Positions 35,582 to 44,106 of a stretch of 64,000 nt of DNA are shown here, in pieces. Made by a program: the position numbers and the translations under genes. The notes beneath the pieces are model-generated. The model made no database searches and had not been told where the DNA came from. It saw only the letters and a list, made by a program, of their open reading frames with translations. Each line of letters begins with the position of its first letter. Within the stretch, counting starts at the first letter, position 1. Source of the stretch: Vibrio cyclitrophicus (GTDB lineage Bacteria; Pseudomonadota; Gammaproteobacteria; Enterobacterales; Vibrionaceae); NCBI GenBank assembly GCA_023206055.1, contig CP065367.1, positions 1,178,001-1,242,000 on the forward strand, written 5' to 3'.

Positions 35582-35791
35582 ATGCATTCTAGCGACATCA
35601 TCAAATTGGCAAATTTAGGCGTTAATATCGAAATTTCAAAAGACTCTTCATTGCATCCTTCTGATGCGTTGGAAGTGGTAAAGATTGTTGCAGAAATCGG
35701 TAGCCAAATCGTCATCAAGAAGAAATACCACACGGACTACCTGATTCAGATGGCTGAAGTGGGCCGTGATCATGTAACGATCGCTGTTTAA
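35582..35791 (+). CDS. 69-residue protein of three helix-strand repeats
   Basis: Function unknown. The protein can be written as three imperfect units of about 20-25 residues. Each starts H-x-S/T-D, continues with a short helix rich in I, L, V and A, has a Gly and ends in a beta strand: HSSDIIKLANLGVNIEI, then HPSDALEVVKIVAEIGSQIV and I, then HTDYLIQMAEVGRDHVTIAV. The ATG at 35582 is used and an upstream TTG at 35570 is possible. It is monocistronic between two minus-strand groups and ends before a strong bidirectional terminator. Confidence 0.65.
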   Translation: MHSSDIIKLANLGVNIEISKDSSLHPSDALEVVKIVAEIGSQIVIKKKYHTDYLIQMAEVGRDHVTIAV

Positions 35792-35861
35792 GCTCAGCCA
35801 CTATTTCGAAATTGACATAACCTCAGCTGCTTTAAATAGCTTAAAGTGCCGAGTTGATATA

Positions 35862-35897
35862 AAAATGCAGCATATTGGGGGCAATATGCTGCATTTT
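35862..35897. terminator. Strong bidirectional terminator
   Basis: A perfect 16-bp stem (arms at 35862-35877 and 35882-35897) with loop GGGG and A/T ends lies between the repeat-protein gene and the end of the ula operon. Confidence 0.92.
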
Positions 35898-35957
35898 CTC
35901 TTTTCGTTAGGAGCATCGAGAACGCAAAGAGAAACCCGTTAATCATTCTAGGTAGAG

Positions 35958-36839
35958 TTAGTGGTCAAACAACATCGGAACACCCGTTTGAACACAAACT
36001 TCATTCAAACGTTTTTGTGCCGTCAGTATATTCTCTTTCCAGCGTTCATCTTGAGCCCACATCTCGATCACGAGTGGTACAACGCACTCAGTCTCTTTCA
36101 ACGTTTCAAAAATAGCATTGAAGTCAACTTCACCATCACCAATCACTAAGTCTCGAAACTGCCCTTTGTACTCGTCAGTCACTTTATATGTGTCTTTGAG
36201 GTGGATCTGAGTGATATGAGGCTTACTCAGTTTTAGCTCAGTCACTATGTCGTAATTCCAACCAGAGATATTACCCACATCCGGATACGCCGTGAAATAC
36301 GGTGAATTGACTTCACGACTCAGCACTTCAAATTTGCTCAAGGAGTTCAAGTAATCGGTATCCATGATTTCCACAGCAAGCATTACGCCCGACCTTTCAG
36401 CCAACTGCGCCGAAAGCTTCATTCCTTCAATGAACCTCTGGTGAGTCACTTTATCAGCAGGTTCGTAGTAGACGTCATAGCCAGCCAGTTGTATGGTGCG
36501 AATACCCAATTTGTAAGCCAACGAGATAGCCTTCTCCATATGAATGACCGCTTGTTCACGAATCGCCGGATCTGCTGAACCAAATGGGAACTTACGATGC
36601 GCGCTTAAACACATGGATTGCAGAGGTACGCCGTGCTTTTCACACAGGCGACGTAAGGCATATATTTCCTCGTCATTCCAATCCAAACGGCTACGGCGCC
36701 CGTCTGATTCATCTACCGATATCTCAAGAAAATCAAAGCCGAGTTCTTTGGTTGTTGCCAGCTTATCTTCCCAGCTAAGTTCGTTAGGTAGGGCCTTTTC
36801 ATAAAGCCCTACACGGTGGCGTAACAAGTTTTGATACAT
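35958..36839 (-). CDS. ulaE: L-xylulose-5-phosphate 3-epimerase, copy 2 (ula operon)
   Basis: The 293-residue TIM-barrel enzyme makes L-ribulose-5-P from L-xylulose-5-P in ascorbate catabolism. AVEIMDTDYLNSLSK, AYPDVGNISGWN, IHLKDTYKV and LVIEMWAQDERW carry the metal ligands. A strong AGGAGG site lies 4 bases before ATG. It is the last gene of the minus-strand ula operon. Its close relative is at 30949-31818. Confidence 0.93.
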   Translation of the reverse strand: MYQNLLRHRVGLYEKALPNELSWEDKLATTKELGFDFLEISVDESDGRRSRLDWNDEEIYALRRLCEKHGVPLQSMCLSAHRKFPFGSADPAIREQAVIHMEKAISLAYKLGIRTIQLAGYDVYYEPADKVTHQRFIEGMKLSAQLAERSGVMLAVEIMDTDYLNSLSKFEVLSREVNSPYFTAYPDVGNISGWNYDIVTELKLSKPHITQIHLKDTYKVTDEYKGQFRDLVIGDGEVDFNAIFETLKETECVVPLVIEMWAQDERWKENILTAQKRLNEVCVQTGVPMLFDH

Positions 36840-36847
36840 AACGCCTC

Positions 36848-37495
36848 CTAGTTCCAGTAGCGATCGATCTGAGCTTTTAGTGCTTCTGCTGTTTCTTTAC
36901 CTTTGTCACCCGCAAGTGCACGGCCTGCGATAAAGGTTTTCGCTTTAATGCCTTCAAATAGGTAAAGGTCTTCAGGCACGATGCCACCTGTGATAGAAAG
37001 CTCGATGCCCATTTCAGACAATGCACGCATCTTCACTAGATCTTCTTCTGTCCAACCCACACCGGCTAATTCAGCGTCACGAGAACGGTGGTAAATCGCT
37101 TGTGAAATACCTAGGTCTACCCAAGATTGAGCGTCGTCCATTGTCCAATTACCGTAAATTTCGATTTGGATTTCACCGTTAAATTCATCGGCTACTTTCT
37201 TACATGCACCAATAGTCGCGATGTGTGCAGCAGCAGAAACAGTAATCCAATCAGCACCGGCTTCGAATGCCATGCGAGCCAAAATAGCGCCACCATCTGT
37301 TGTTTTCATATCGCACACAAGAATATGGTCTGGGTGATTTTTACGAAGCGTAGAAACCGCCGTCATCCCTTCTGCAAAAGCCAAAATAGTGCCTACTTCA
37401 ATCACATCAACAAAGCTTTCAACGTTGTTTGCCACTTCAATGGCAGCAGGAAGATTAGTTTGGTCTAGGGCGATCTGAATCATTGGTTTAGTCAT
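36848..37495 (-). CDS. ulaD: 3-keto-L-gulonate-6-phosphate decarboxylase, copy 2 (ula operon)
   Basis: The 215-residue decarboxylase has Asp in IALDQTN, Glu in VIEVGTILAFAEG, Asp/Lys/Asp in VCDMKTTDGG and His/Arg in IYHRSRDAELAGVGW. The ATG at 37495 has AGGA 7 bases upstream. A longer frame to 37519 overlaps the HAD gene stop and is rejected. It receives 3-keto-L-gulonate-6-P made by UlaG and gives L-xylulose-5-P. Confidence 0.93.
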   Translation of the reverse strand: MTKPMIQIALDQTNLPAAIEVANNVESFVDVIEVGTILAFAEGMTAVSTLRKNHPDHILVCDMKTTDGGAILARMAFEAGADWITVSAAAHIATIGACKKVADEFNGEIQIEIYGNWTMDDAQSWVDLGISQAIYHRSRDAELAGVGWTEEDLVKMRALSEMGIELSITGGIVPEDLYLFEGIKAKTFIAGRALAGDKGKETAEALKAQIDRYWN

Positions 37496-37499
37496 GTTG

Positions 37500-38321
37500 T
37501 TATCCTTTAATTTGTTCACGTATTAGACGGGCTAAGCCATCATGGTTGTTATCTGTTGAGCACACGCATTGAACGTGTGACTTGACGATGTCATCAGCAT
37601 TGAGCATCGCTACACCTAATCCGGCGTACTTGAGCATGGATATGTCGTTGTGGTTATCACCGACAGCTATGACGTCGTCGGCTTGATAACCGAGCTCTGC
37701 AATGTATTCAGCAAGGCGTAGGCCCTTACTGTTACCTTTCGCAGCAAAGTCGATTCGGTTTGACCAAGAACGCTCACCGTTGAAGTTCTCTTCTATCCAT
37801 GGGTGTTGCATTAAACGGTCTACTGAGTCTTGACTACCTTCCACCACAAACTTCCAAACGTGTTCGGCTTGCTGAGCCGTTTCAATGAATGATTCCACTT
37901 GGTAAATTTGAGGGCGATGCTGCTCTGGTGCCGTTTCCGCCCAACTTTCCAATGCCAACATGTAGGCAAATGGGTTGTAGTGTGAGTACGTCATGGCATG
38001 TGTGATGTACATGACCATTTTGAGCTGAAACTCGTCTGCCATATCGATGAAGGTCAACGCGTTGTCTTTATCTATCGCGTTTTGAGTCAGTACCGTTTCA
38101 GTTTGATAGTCATAAACATAAGTGCCGTTACAGCAAATGATTGGCGTATCTAACCCCAATTCGTAGTAATAAGGTCGTGCAGCTGTGTGGTGTCGACCAG
38201 TCACAATCACGACATGGCAACTTTGTTTGGCTTCTTGAATCGCCTTTTTCACGTCTGGATGAATCGTGTGATCATCCTTTAACACGGTTCCATCGAGATC
38301 TAACGCCAACACTTTATACAT
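37500..38321 (-). CDS. Cof-type HAD-IIB sugar phosphatase, copy 2 (ula operon)
   Basis: This 273-residue paralogue of the protein at 26654-27511 shows the same motifs (LALDLDGTVL, IVTGRHHTAARPYYYELGL, FAAKGNSKG, VGDNHNDISML) and a very similar cap domain (QAEHVWKFVVEG). GAGAGGACTCT precedes the ATG. The E. coli ula operon has no such gene. Its presence in both vitamin C operons here argues for a defined role, for instance hydrolysis of a dead-end or overaccumulated sugar phosphate. Substrate is not known. Confidence 0.87.
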   Translation of the reverse strand: MYKVLALDLDGTVLKDDHTIHPDVKKAIQEAKQSCHVVIVTGRHHTAARPYYYELGLDTPIICCNGTYVYDYQTETVLTQNAIDKDNALTFIDMADEFQLKMVMYITHAMTYSHYNPFAYMLALESWAETAPEQHRPQIYQVESFIETAQQAEHVWKFVVEGSQDSVDRLMQHPWIEENFNGERSWSNRIDFAAKGNSKGLRLAEYIAELGYQADDVIAVGDNHNDISMLKYAGLGVAMLNADDIVKSHVQCVCSTDNNHDGLARLIREQIKG

Positions 38322-38432
38322 AGAGTCCTCTCACTTATTCCCTGAAATCAGGCCTAATTAATATTGAAACTACTTAGAATCGAAGCTCGTTAAACGGCTT
38401 ACTTAAAAAGCCTACTTAAACGAACAGCCTAT

Positions 38433-39131
38433 TTACTGTTGGCCGTAATAAGCATTTTCACCGTGCTTACGCAGGTAGTGTTTATCTGATAGCTCTGGCT
38501 GAATTTTGATGCCGCTGTTCAAAGTGCGCGTTGCCAACGCCATTGCAGAAACTTCTTCTAATACCACCGCGTTGTGAACCGCATCGTTGGCATCTTTGCC
38601 CCAAGAGAAAGGCGCATGTCCTGCAACTATCACGCTTGGAACTGCCATTGGATCAATACGACGTTGCTTGAACTCTTCAATGATCACCAAGCCGGTATTT
38701 TTCTCGTACTCTTCAGCAATTTCAGAGTGAGACAATCGACGTGTACATGGGATGTCACCATAGAAATAGTCAGCATGAGTAGTGCCCAATGCTGGAATAT
38801 CGATGCCGGCTTGCGCCCAAATAGTGGCACTGCGTGAATGCGTGTGAACAATGCCACTGACCTCAGGGAAAGCTTTGTACAGCTCTAAGTGAGTTGCGGT
38901 ATCACTTGAAGGATTAAGTTTCCCTTCAACAATGTTGCCTTCTAGATCGACGACCACCATGTCTTCAGCTGTCATGTCACAGTATTCGACACCTGATGGC
39001 TTAATCGCTATCACGCCATTAGTACGGTCAAACTCAGAGACATTTCCCCAAGTGAATGTCACCAAACCGTACTTCGGAAGCTGCAAATTGGCTTCCAAGA
39101 CGCGTTGTTTCAGTTGGCTATATTTAGACAT
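38433..39131 (-). CDS. ulaF: L-ribulose-5-phosphate 4-epimerase, copy 2 (ula operon)
   Basis: The 232-residue zinc epimerase has metal ligands in HTHSRSATIWAQAG and GTTHADYF, and GHAPFSWG. AAGGAGAC lies 6-7 bases before the ATG at 39131, so the longer frame to 39176 is rejected. It makes D-xylulose-5-P for the pentose phosphate pathway. A 111-bp gap separates it from the downstream HAD gene. It is paralogous to the gene at 25933-26643. Confidence 0.93.
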   Translation of the reverse strand: MSKYSQLKQRVLEANLQLPKYGLVTFTWGNVSEFDRTNGVIAIKPSGVEYCDMTAEDMVVVDLEGNIVEGKLNPSSDTATHLELYKAFPEVSGIVHTHSRSATIWAQAGIDIPALGTTHADYFYGDIPCTRRLSHSEIAEEYEKNTGLVIIEEFKQRRIDPMAVPSVIVAGHAPFSWGKDANDAVHNAVVLEEVSAMALATRTLNSGIKIQPELSDKHYLRKHGENAYYGQQ

Positions 39132-39141
39132 AATTGTCTCC

Positions 39142-39609
39142 TTACGCTGCTTCCGCTTGCAGTAATGCAGCATCAATTAAACGCGCCACTTCTTCTGGGC
39201 TTTTGCATGCGCGAAGTTTTGAGAAGTCTTCATCAAATTCAATCAAGTTCGCCACTTGCATGGTGCCTTCGATGTGCTCTTCTGAATCTTTGCCCGCTAG
39301 CGTGATCAGTACATCAACAGGCTCATCAACACCTTCAAAAGTAATCGGGGTTTCCAGCACGGTTAACGCAAAACCGGTACTAATCACACCATCTTCAGGG
39401 CGGCAATGAGGCAGAGCGAACGCATCGTGAATACAGATATAAGGGCCTTCTTCACCAATCGCTTTGGTAATCGCATCGTAGTAACGCTCTTCAGCAACAC
39501 CGGCTTTAACCAATGCGTCAGTACCTAGCTTGATTGCCGCTTTCCAGTCAGCAGCTTTTGCATTCAGTAGGATAGAGTTGTTCTTGATAAGAGATTCTTT
39601 TAAGTTCAT
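39142..39609 (-). CDS. ulaC: L-ascorbate PTS EIIA component
   Basis: The 155-residue cytoplasmic phosphocarrier of the PTS fructose/mannitol IIA fold accepts phosphate from HPr at His68 (FALPHCRPEDGV) and passes it to the IIB domain. ATG 39609 is chosen and a GTG at 39621 would add four residues. It is located between ulaF (10-bp gap) and the fused IIC-IIB gene. Confidence 0.92.
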   Translation of the reverse strand: MNLKESLIKNNSILLNAKAADWKAAIKLGTDALVKAGVAEERYYDAITKAIGEEGPYICIHDAFALPHCRPEDGVISTGFALTVLETPITFEGVDEPVDVLITLAGKDSEEHIEGTMQVANLIEFDEDFSKLRACKSPEEVARLIDAALLQAEAA

Positions 39610-39673
39610 GTTATTGCTCACTTATATAATTTTTTATTGGCTCAGCAGTGCGATACCACTGAGCCGTTTATCA

Positions 39674-41512
39674 TTATTTGTGGAAGTTGTTCTCGATGAT
39701 GGAAACAAGTTCGTCGCCGAAAGTTTTCACCATAATCATGTTCTTAACCGCTAACTGTTGCTTACCTTCTGGCAACCCCGTGATCTTCGCTGCAAGAGCA
39801 ACCGAAGTAACGATGATGTCGAATGAACCAAGGTGCGATTTGTAATCGGTGATAGCGCTGTTAAAGGTCGAGCTTGGGATGCCTTTCTTGTCCAAGTACT
39901 CTTTGATTTTCTTAGAGCACATCATTGAAGAACCTTGCCCTGAACCACAGCACACTAAGACACGAACCGGTTTCTGGTCAGCTGCTGGTGAGACGTGAGT
40001 TTCTGACGTTGTAGAAGCTGCCATTGTAGAAGCTGAAGGAGCTTGAGCTGTTGCTGTCGATTGTTGTGGTACAGCGACTTCAACCTCAATGCCTTCAGGT
40101 GTTACTGCGGTCATTGTTTCAGCGGCAGCTTCTGCGTCTTCTTCAGCTCGTAGTTGCTTAGAAGCGAAGAACATGTAGACACCAGCCAGAGCCAAAATCA
40201 CAAAGAAGAACATGCTAGAGCTTGAGATGCCTTGCATGATAGGTGGGAATACCAGAGCCCAGTCAGCCATACCCATCCAGCCGTTAAACTCAGTACCAGA
40301 TTGAGCAAAGATATGAATTGCCCAAGCCGAACCAACCACTTCGATGATGCCCATCACGAAACAGATCTTCATCACCGCTTTCCAACCACCAAAGTGGTTA
40401 GCAAACACGCCGATGGTTGCGTTCGAGAAAAACATAGGGATAAAACCAGGAATGATCATGATTGGCGCGTCAAACGCTAGCATTGCAAGAACAGCAGTGA
40501 ATTGACCCACTGCGCCCCACATGAAACCAAATACCATTGCGTTTGGTGAGTAGGCATAAATAGCCGCACAATCGATTGCTAAAACAGCGTTTGGAATAAG
40601 GCGTTGAGAAATACCGTTAAAGGCCTCAGACAATTCAGCTACGAACATACGAACGCCGGTGACGATAACTTGAATCGCGACTGCGAATTTCAAACCCGTT
40701 TCAAAAATGTAGATAAGCCAGTGAGTCTTGCCTGCCATGTCTTGAAGGTTATCAAGACCGAACGAAAGAAGAATAATGCCGAAGAAACCAGTCATCACTA
40801 ATGTTGTTGCGGCGATGCTGTCGTGGAAAATGTGTAACCACTTAGGCAGTTTGATGTGGTCAACACTGTCATTCTTGTCGCCAAGCTTCGGTGCAACTTT
40901 GGTCGCAACCCATGATGCAAACTGTTGCTGGTGACCAATAGAGAAACCTGCCCCGCCAGTCACTTCTTGAGTCGGCTTGAACATGATGTTTGACGAAATA
41001 CCCCAGTACAACGCCATCAATATTGCTGAATAAATGATGGTTTCCCACATACCTGCACCAAGTACAAAGTAGAAAACAGCAATTAGGCCAGCTTGCTGGA
41101 ACATGATATGACCAGTCAGCATGATGGTTCTGATACCAGTGATACGACGGAAGGCAACAAGAAGAATGTTCAGCCCAAGTGCCAATAATACTGCATAACC
41201 AACCCAAGAGTAATTGTCACCCATGGTTTCCATGGTGGACATCATGGAGGTGTACGGATCAATCACCGACCCTGTCAATCCATGTATTTCACTCATTTTC
41301 TCGATAACCGGTTTAAAACCCGCTACCAATGTTCCTGCACCTACCTGCACTATCATAAAACCAACGATGGTTTTGATAGAACCGGAGATAATAGTTGTTG
41401 CGTCACGCTTGAGTAGAATGTAACCCAGACAAGTAACAAGACCGAGTAGCAACGGTGCTTTAGTCATTACCTGACTGTAAAAAATATAGAAAATATCATA
41501 TAAGAATTCCAT
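39674..41512 (-). CDS. ulaA: L-ascorbate PTS permease, fused EIIC-EIIB
   Basis: The 612-residue inner-membrane permease imports L-ascorbate while phosphorylating it to ascorbate-6-P. Residues 1 to about 450 are the multi-helix UlaA-type IIC domain (VGAGTLVAGFKPVIEKMSEIHGLTGSVIDPY, GFIPMFFSNATIGVFANHFGG). A linker of about 60 residues rich in Ala, Thr, Ser and Pro leads to a UlaB-type IIB domain from residue 515, with the phosphorylated Cys522 in CGSGQGSSMMCSKKIKEYL. In E. coli these are separate proteins (UlaA and UlaB). It is the first gene of the minus-strand operon, with UlaR-type repeats upstream. Confidence 0.93.
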   Translation of the reverse strand: MEFLYDIFYIFYSQVMTKAPLLLGLVTCLGYILLKRDATTIISGSIKTIVGFMIVQVGAGTLVAGFKPVIEKMSEIHGLTGSVIDPYTSMMSTMETMGDNYSWVGYAVLLALGLNILLVAFRRITGIRTIMLTGHIMFQQAGLIAVFYFVLGAGMWETIIYSAILMALYWGISSNIMFKPTQEVTGGAGFSIGHQQQFASWVATKVAPKLGDKNDSVDHIKLPKWLHIFHDSIAATTLVMTGFFGIILLSFGLDNLQDMAGKTHWLIYIFETGLKFAVAIQVIVTGVRMFVAELSEAFNGISQRLIPNAVLAIDCAAIYAYSPNAMVFGFMWGAVGQFTAVLAMLAFDAPIMIIPGFIPMFFSNATIGVFANHFGGWKAVMKICFVMGIIEVVGSAWAIHIFAQSGTEFNGWMGMADWALVFPPIMQGISSSSMFFFVILALAGVYMFFASKQLRAEEDAEAAAETMTAVTPEGIEVEVAVPQQSTATAQAPSASTMAASTTSETHVSPAADQKPVRVLVCCGSGQGSSMMCSKKIKEYLDKKGIPSSTFNSAITDYKSHLGSFDIIVTSVALAAKITGLPEGKQQLAVKNMIMVKTFGDELVSIIENNFHK

Positions 41513-41595
41513 ATCTTTACCCCTGATTAATTTTTAATTTTAATGGTATGTAGGATGTGATGATGTCTAGTTTTGCTCACGAACTAGACTTTACC

Positions 41596-41818
41596 AATCA
41601 AAAGTAATCATTCAATGCTCACTTGTGATTACTTTGATTTATATCAATTAACCACACCCAGAATGTGTCTAATTGAGCTTGGGATCACACACAAAAACAC
41701 AAAATTCAATAAAATCAACTACTTATAAATCATTGTGATTAAAGTCTGATTTTTGTAGCGATGTGGTTTGACAATCACGATGGTGATTATTAGAATCAAA
41801 ACAAATCAAAAGTAATCA
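41596..41818. promoter_or_regulatory. Three-copy UlaR-type operator repeat between ulaA and ulaR
   Basis: AATCAAAAGTAATCA occurs at 41596-41610 and again at 41804-41818. An inverted near-copy, TGATTACTTTGATT, lies at 41627-41640. Copies 1 and 2 form a large inverted repeat 84-117 bases before ulaA, and copy 3 lies 35-49 bases before ulaR. A further AATCAC/GTGATT palindrome is at 41773-41788. The spacing of about 200 bp between outer sites suits DNA looping, as known for E. coli UlaR. The rest of the 340-bp gap is AT-rich promoter DNA. Confidence 0.75.
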
Positions 41819-41852
41819 TCAAATTGTCACAACGACATAAAGAGTGATAAAT

Positions 41853-42608
41853 ATGAATGAAGTACAAAGACATAACGGCATCGTATCGCTGTTAGAAGAT
41901 ATGCAGACAATTAACGTCTCTCATATTATTGATAAATTTAGCGTTTCTCCTGCTACTGCTAGACGTGATATCGCTAAGTTAGATGAAGTTGGCCGACTTA
42001 GAAAAATTCGAAATGGTGCGGAACGAGTAGAAACTCAGAAGAGAAAGTGGTCACCACTGAATATCAACAGCACTGAGTTTTATGAAGAGAAATCAGAGAT
42101 TGCTCAAGCAGCTGCCGGGCTTTGTCAGGCTGGCGATACAGTCGTGATCAACTGTGGTTCGACGGCTTTCCTACTCGGTCAGCAATTATGTGGGGAAGAT
42201 GTTCAGATCGTAACGAACTACTTTCCACTCGCAAGCTACTTGATCAACGAAGATCATGACGATGTCATCATCATTGGTGGTCAATACAACAAAGCGCAGA
42301 ACATCTTTCTAAACCCTGCCCCTAATTCATTAGGCGGCTATGCGGGAAACTGGATGTTCACCTCAGGTAAAGGCTTAACGGATGCCGGGCTATACAAGGC
42401 CGACATGTTAACGGCCGTAGCCGAACAACAAATGCTAGAACAGGTCGATAAGCTTGTCGTAGTGGTCGATAGTTCAAAAGTTGGACAACGTACCGGAATG
42501 CTCTTTTGCAGCACCAAGCAAATAGACATCGTCATCACCGGTAAAGATGCCAATCCCGAAGTCGTCAAGCGGATTGAAGCTCAAGGGACGCAAGTCATCC
42601 TAGTTTAA
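41853..42608 (+). CDS. ulaR: DeoR-family repressor of ascorbate genes
   Basis: The 251-residue regulator has the same length as E. coli UlaR. An N-terminal helix-turn-helix (NVSHIIDKFSVSPATARRDIAKLDEVGRLRKIRNGAERV) precedes a sugar-phosphate-sensing domain (GDTVVINCGSTAFLLGQQL, DSSKVGQRTGMLF). In E. coli the ligand is L-ascorbate-6-P. ATG 41853 is preferred over GTG 41844. It is divergent from ulaA and followed by ulaG, so it probably controls both. Confidence 0.9.
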   Translation: MNEVQRHNGIVSLLEDMQTINVSHIIDKFSVSPATARRDIAKLDEVGRLRKIRNGAERVETQKRKWSPLNINSTEFYEEKSEIAQAAAGLCQAGDTVVINCGSTAFLLGQQLCGEDVQIVTNYFPLASYLINEDHDDVIIIGGQYNKAQNIFLNPAPNSLGGYAGNWMFTSGKGLTDAGLYKADMLTAVAEQQMLEQVDKLVVVVDSSKVGQRTGMLFCSTKQIDIVITGKDANPEVVKRIEAQGTQVILV

Positions 42609-42727
42609 ATCTCAGGGCAGACTAGCCCACAAATAATAATAAATTAAGCTAAGTGCCTTAATCAAAATTAAGGCGCTCGGCTCCCTACATCCAAAATTAA
42701 TCAAATTATTGAAATAAAGGTATTATC

Positions 42728-43795
42728 ATGAGCAACGTAAACGAAATCACTCGCGAGTCTTGGATCCTAAATACATTCCCTGAGTGGGGCACATGGTTAA
42801 ATGAAGAGATCGAGCAAACTGTCGTGCAACCGAATACATTTTCTATGTGGTGGCTTGGCTGTACAGGTATTTGGCTAAAATCAGAAGGTGGTGCAAACCT
42901 ATCAATGGACTTCTGGTGTGGTACTGGTAAAAAAACACAAGCTGTTCAAAAAATGAAAAACCAGCACCAGATGATGCGTATGGGTGGCGTTGAAGCACTT
43001 CAACCAAACTTACGCACAGCAATCTTCCCACTGGACCCTTTCGCTATTAAAGAGATTGATGCAGTAATGGCATCTCACGATCACGGCGACCACATTGACA
43101 TCAATGTTGCAGCAGCCGTTCTACAAAACTGTGGCGAGCACGTTAAGTTTATCGGTCCTAAAGCATGTGTTGATCTATGGATGAAATGGGGTGTACCAGA
43201 AGATCGTTGTGTTATCGCGAAAGTTGGCGACGAAATTAAGATCAAAGACGTCAACATCAAGGTTCTTGACGCATTCGATCGTACTGCTCTAGTGACACTT
43301 CCTGAAGGAACGTCTTCCCTAGACAAAGAAATTCTAGACGGAATGGACGACCGAGCAGTGAACTACCTAGTAGAAACAACAGGCGGTTCAGTTTACCACT
43401 CCGGTGATTCTCACTATTCAAACTACTACGCTAAACACGGTAATGACCACAAGATCGACGTTGCACTGCTTTCTTACGGTGAGAACCCACGTGGCGTAAC
43501 AGACAAAATGACATCTTCAGATATTCTTCGTGCTGCTGAGTCTTTGAACTGTGAAGTCGTGGTTCCGTTCCACCACGACATTTGGGCTAACTTCCAAAAT
43601 GACCCGCGTGAAATCGAAATGCTGTGGAACATGAAGAAAGAACGTCTTCAATACGGCTTCGCACCTTTCTTCTGGCAAGTTGGTGGTAAATACACATACC
43701 CAACAGATAAAGGCCGCATGCACTACCAGCACTTCCGTGGCTTTGCTGACATCTTCACAAATGACCCAGAACTACCATATCGCGCATTCTTATAA
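42728..43795 (+). CDS. ulaG: L-ascorbate-6-phosphate lactonase
   Basis: This 355-residue metallo-beta-lactamase-fold enzyme opens the lactone of ascorbate-6-P to 3-keto-L-gulonate-6-P in the cytoplasm. The metal motif His117-x-His119-x-Asp121-His122 (SHDHGDHID), the downstream His in YHSGDSHYSNYYAKHG and FHHDIWANFQNDPREI are typical. AAAGGT precedes the ATG. It sits 119 bp after ulaR on the same strand, away from the PTS operon, as ulaG is separate in E. coli. Confidence 0.94.
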   Translation: MSNVNEITRESWILNTFPEWGTWLNEEIEQTVVQPNTFSMWWLGCTGIWLKSEGGANLSMDFWCGTGKKTQAVQKMKNQHQMMRMGGVEALQPNLRTAIFPLDPFAIKEIDAVMASHDHGDHIDINVAAAVLQNCGEHVKFIGPKACVDLWMKWGVPEDRCVIAKVGDEIKIKDVNIKVLDAFDRTALVTLPEGTSSLDKEILDGMDDRAVNYLVETTGGSVYHSGDSHYSNYYAKHGNDHKIDVALLSYGENPRGVTDKMTSSDILRAAESLNCEVVVPFHHDIWANFQNDPREIEMLWNMKKERLQYGFAPFFWQVGGKYTYPTDKGRMHYQHFRGFADIFTNDPELPYRAFL

Positions 43796-43817
43796 ACATT
43801 AAGAAAAGCACTAACTA

Positions 43818-43841
43818 GGGAGCAATACGCTCCCTTTTTTT
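43818..43841 (+). terminator. Terminator of ulaG
   Basis: GGGAGC (43818-43823), loop AATAC, GCTCCC (43829-43834), then seven T. Confidence 0.9.
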
Positions 43842-43863
43842 ATCATCGAATAAGGATATTGAT

Positions 43864-44106
43864 ATGGTATTACGTGAGTTCAAAAAACATTTCAGTCGTG
43901 GCGATCTGAAAGCAGCAATTGGTGTTGTGTCGCCCGGCGTCAATGGCTATTACTTAATGGTGAAAAGTCATAAGTGGGGAGTAAACAGTTTTCTTGAATC
44001 CGACAGAAAAATGCAACCTAGAGTATTCAAGACTCAACAAGCTTTGTTGAACGCAGCTAAAGCGATCGGTTTTTCCTACCACTCGATTGATATCCAACAT
44101 TTATGA
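43864..44106 (+). CDS. 80-residue basic protein of unknown function
   Basis: The protein is not recognised with confidence. It is basic (MVLREFKKHFSRGDLKAAIGVV) and contains a central strand-like stretch (GYYLMVKSHKWGVNSFLES) and a C-terminal helix (KTQQALLNAAKAIGFSYHSIDI). There is no membrane helix or signal peptide. AAGGATATTGAT lies before the ATG, which supports translation. It follows ulaG after the terminator and so may be monocistronic. Nucleic-acid binding is conceivable from its charge only. Confidence 0.6.
   Translation: MVLREFKKHFSRGDLKAAIGVVSPGVNGYYLMVKSHKWGVNSFLESDRKMQPRVFKTQQALLNAAKAIGFSYHSIDIQHL

Noticed and set aside
35582..35791. Possible HPr-like phosphocarrier, because of an SLHPSDA stretch similar to the HPr active-site loop.
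   Set aside because: The Arg-Pro after the His is missing, the protein is too short, and the three internal repeats explain the similarity better.
43864..44106. Plasmid replication-type protein based on its small basic character.
   Set aside because: No replication motif, iteron or plasmid context is visible.
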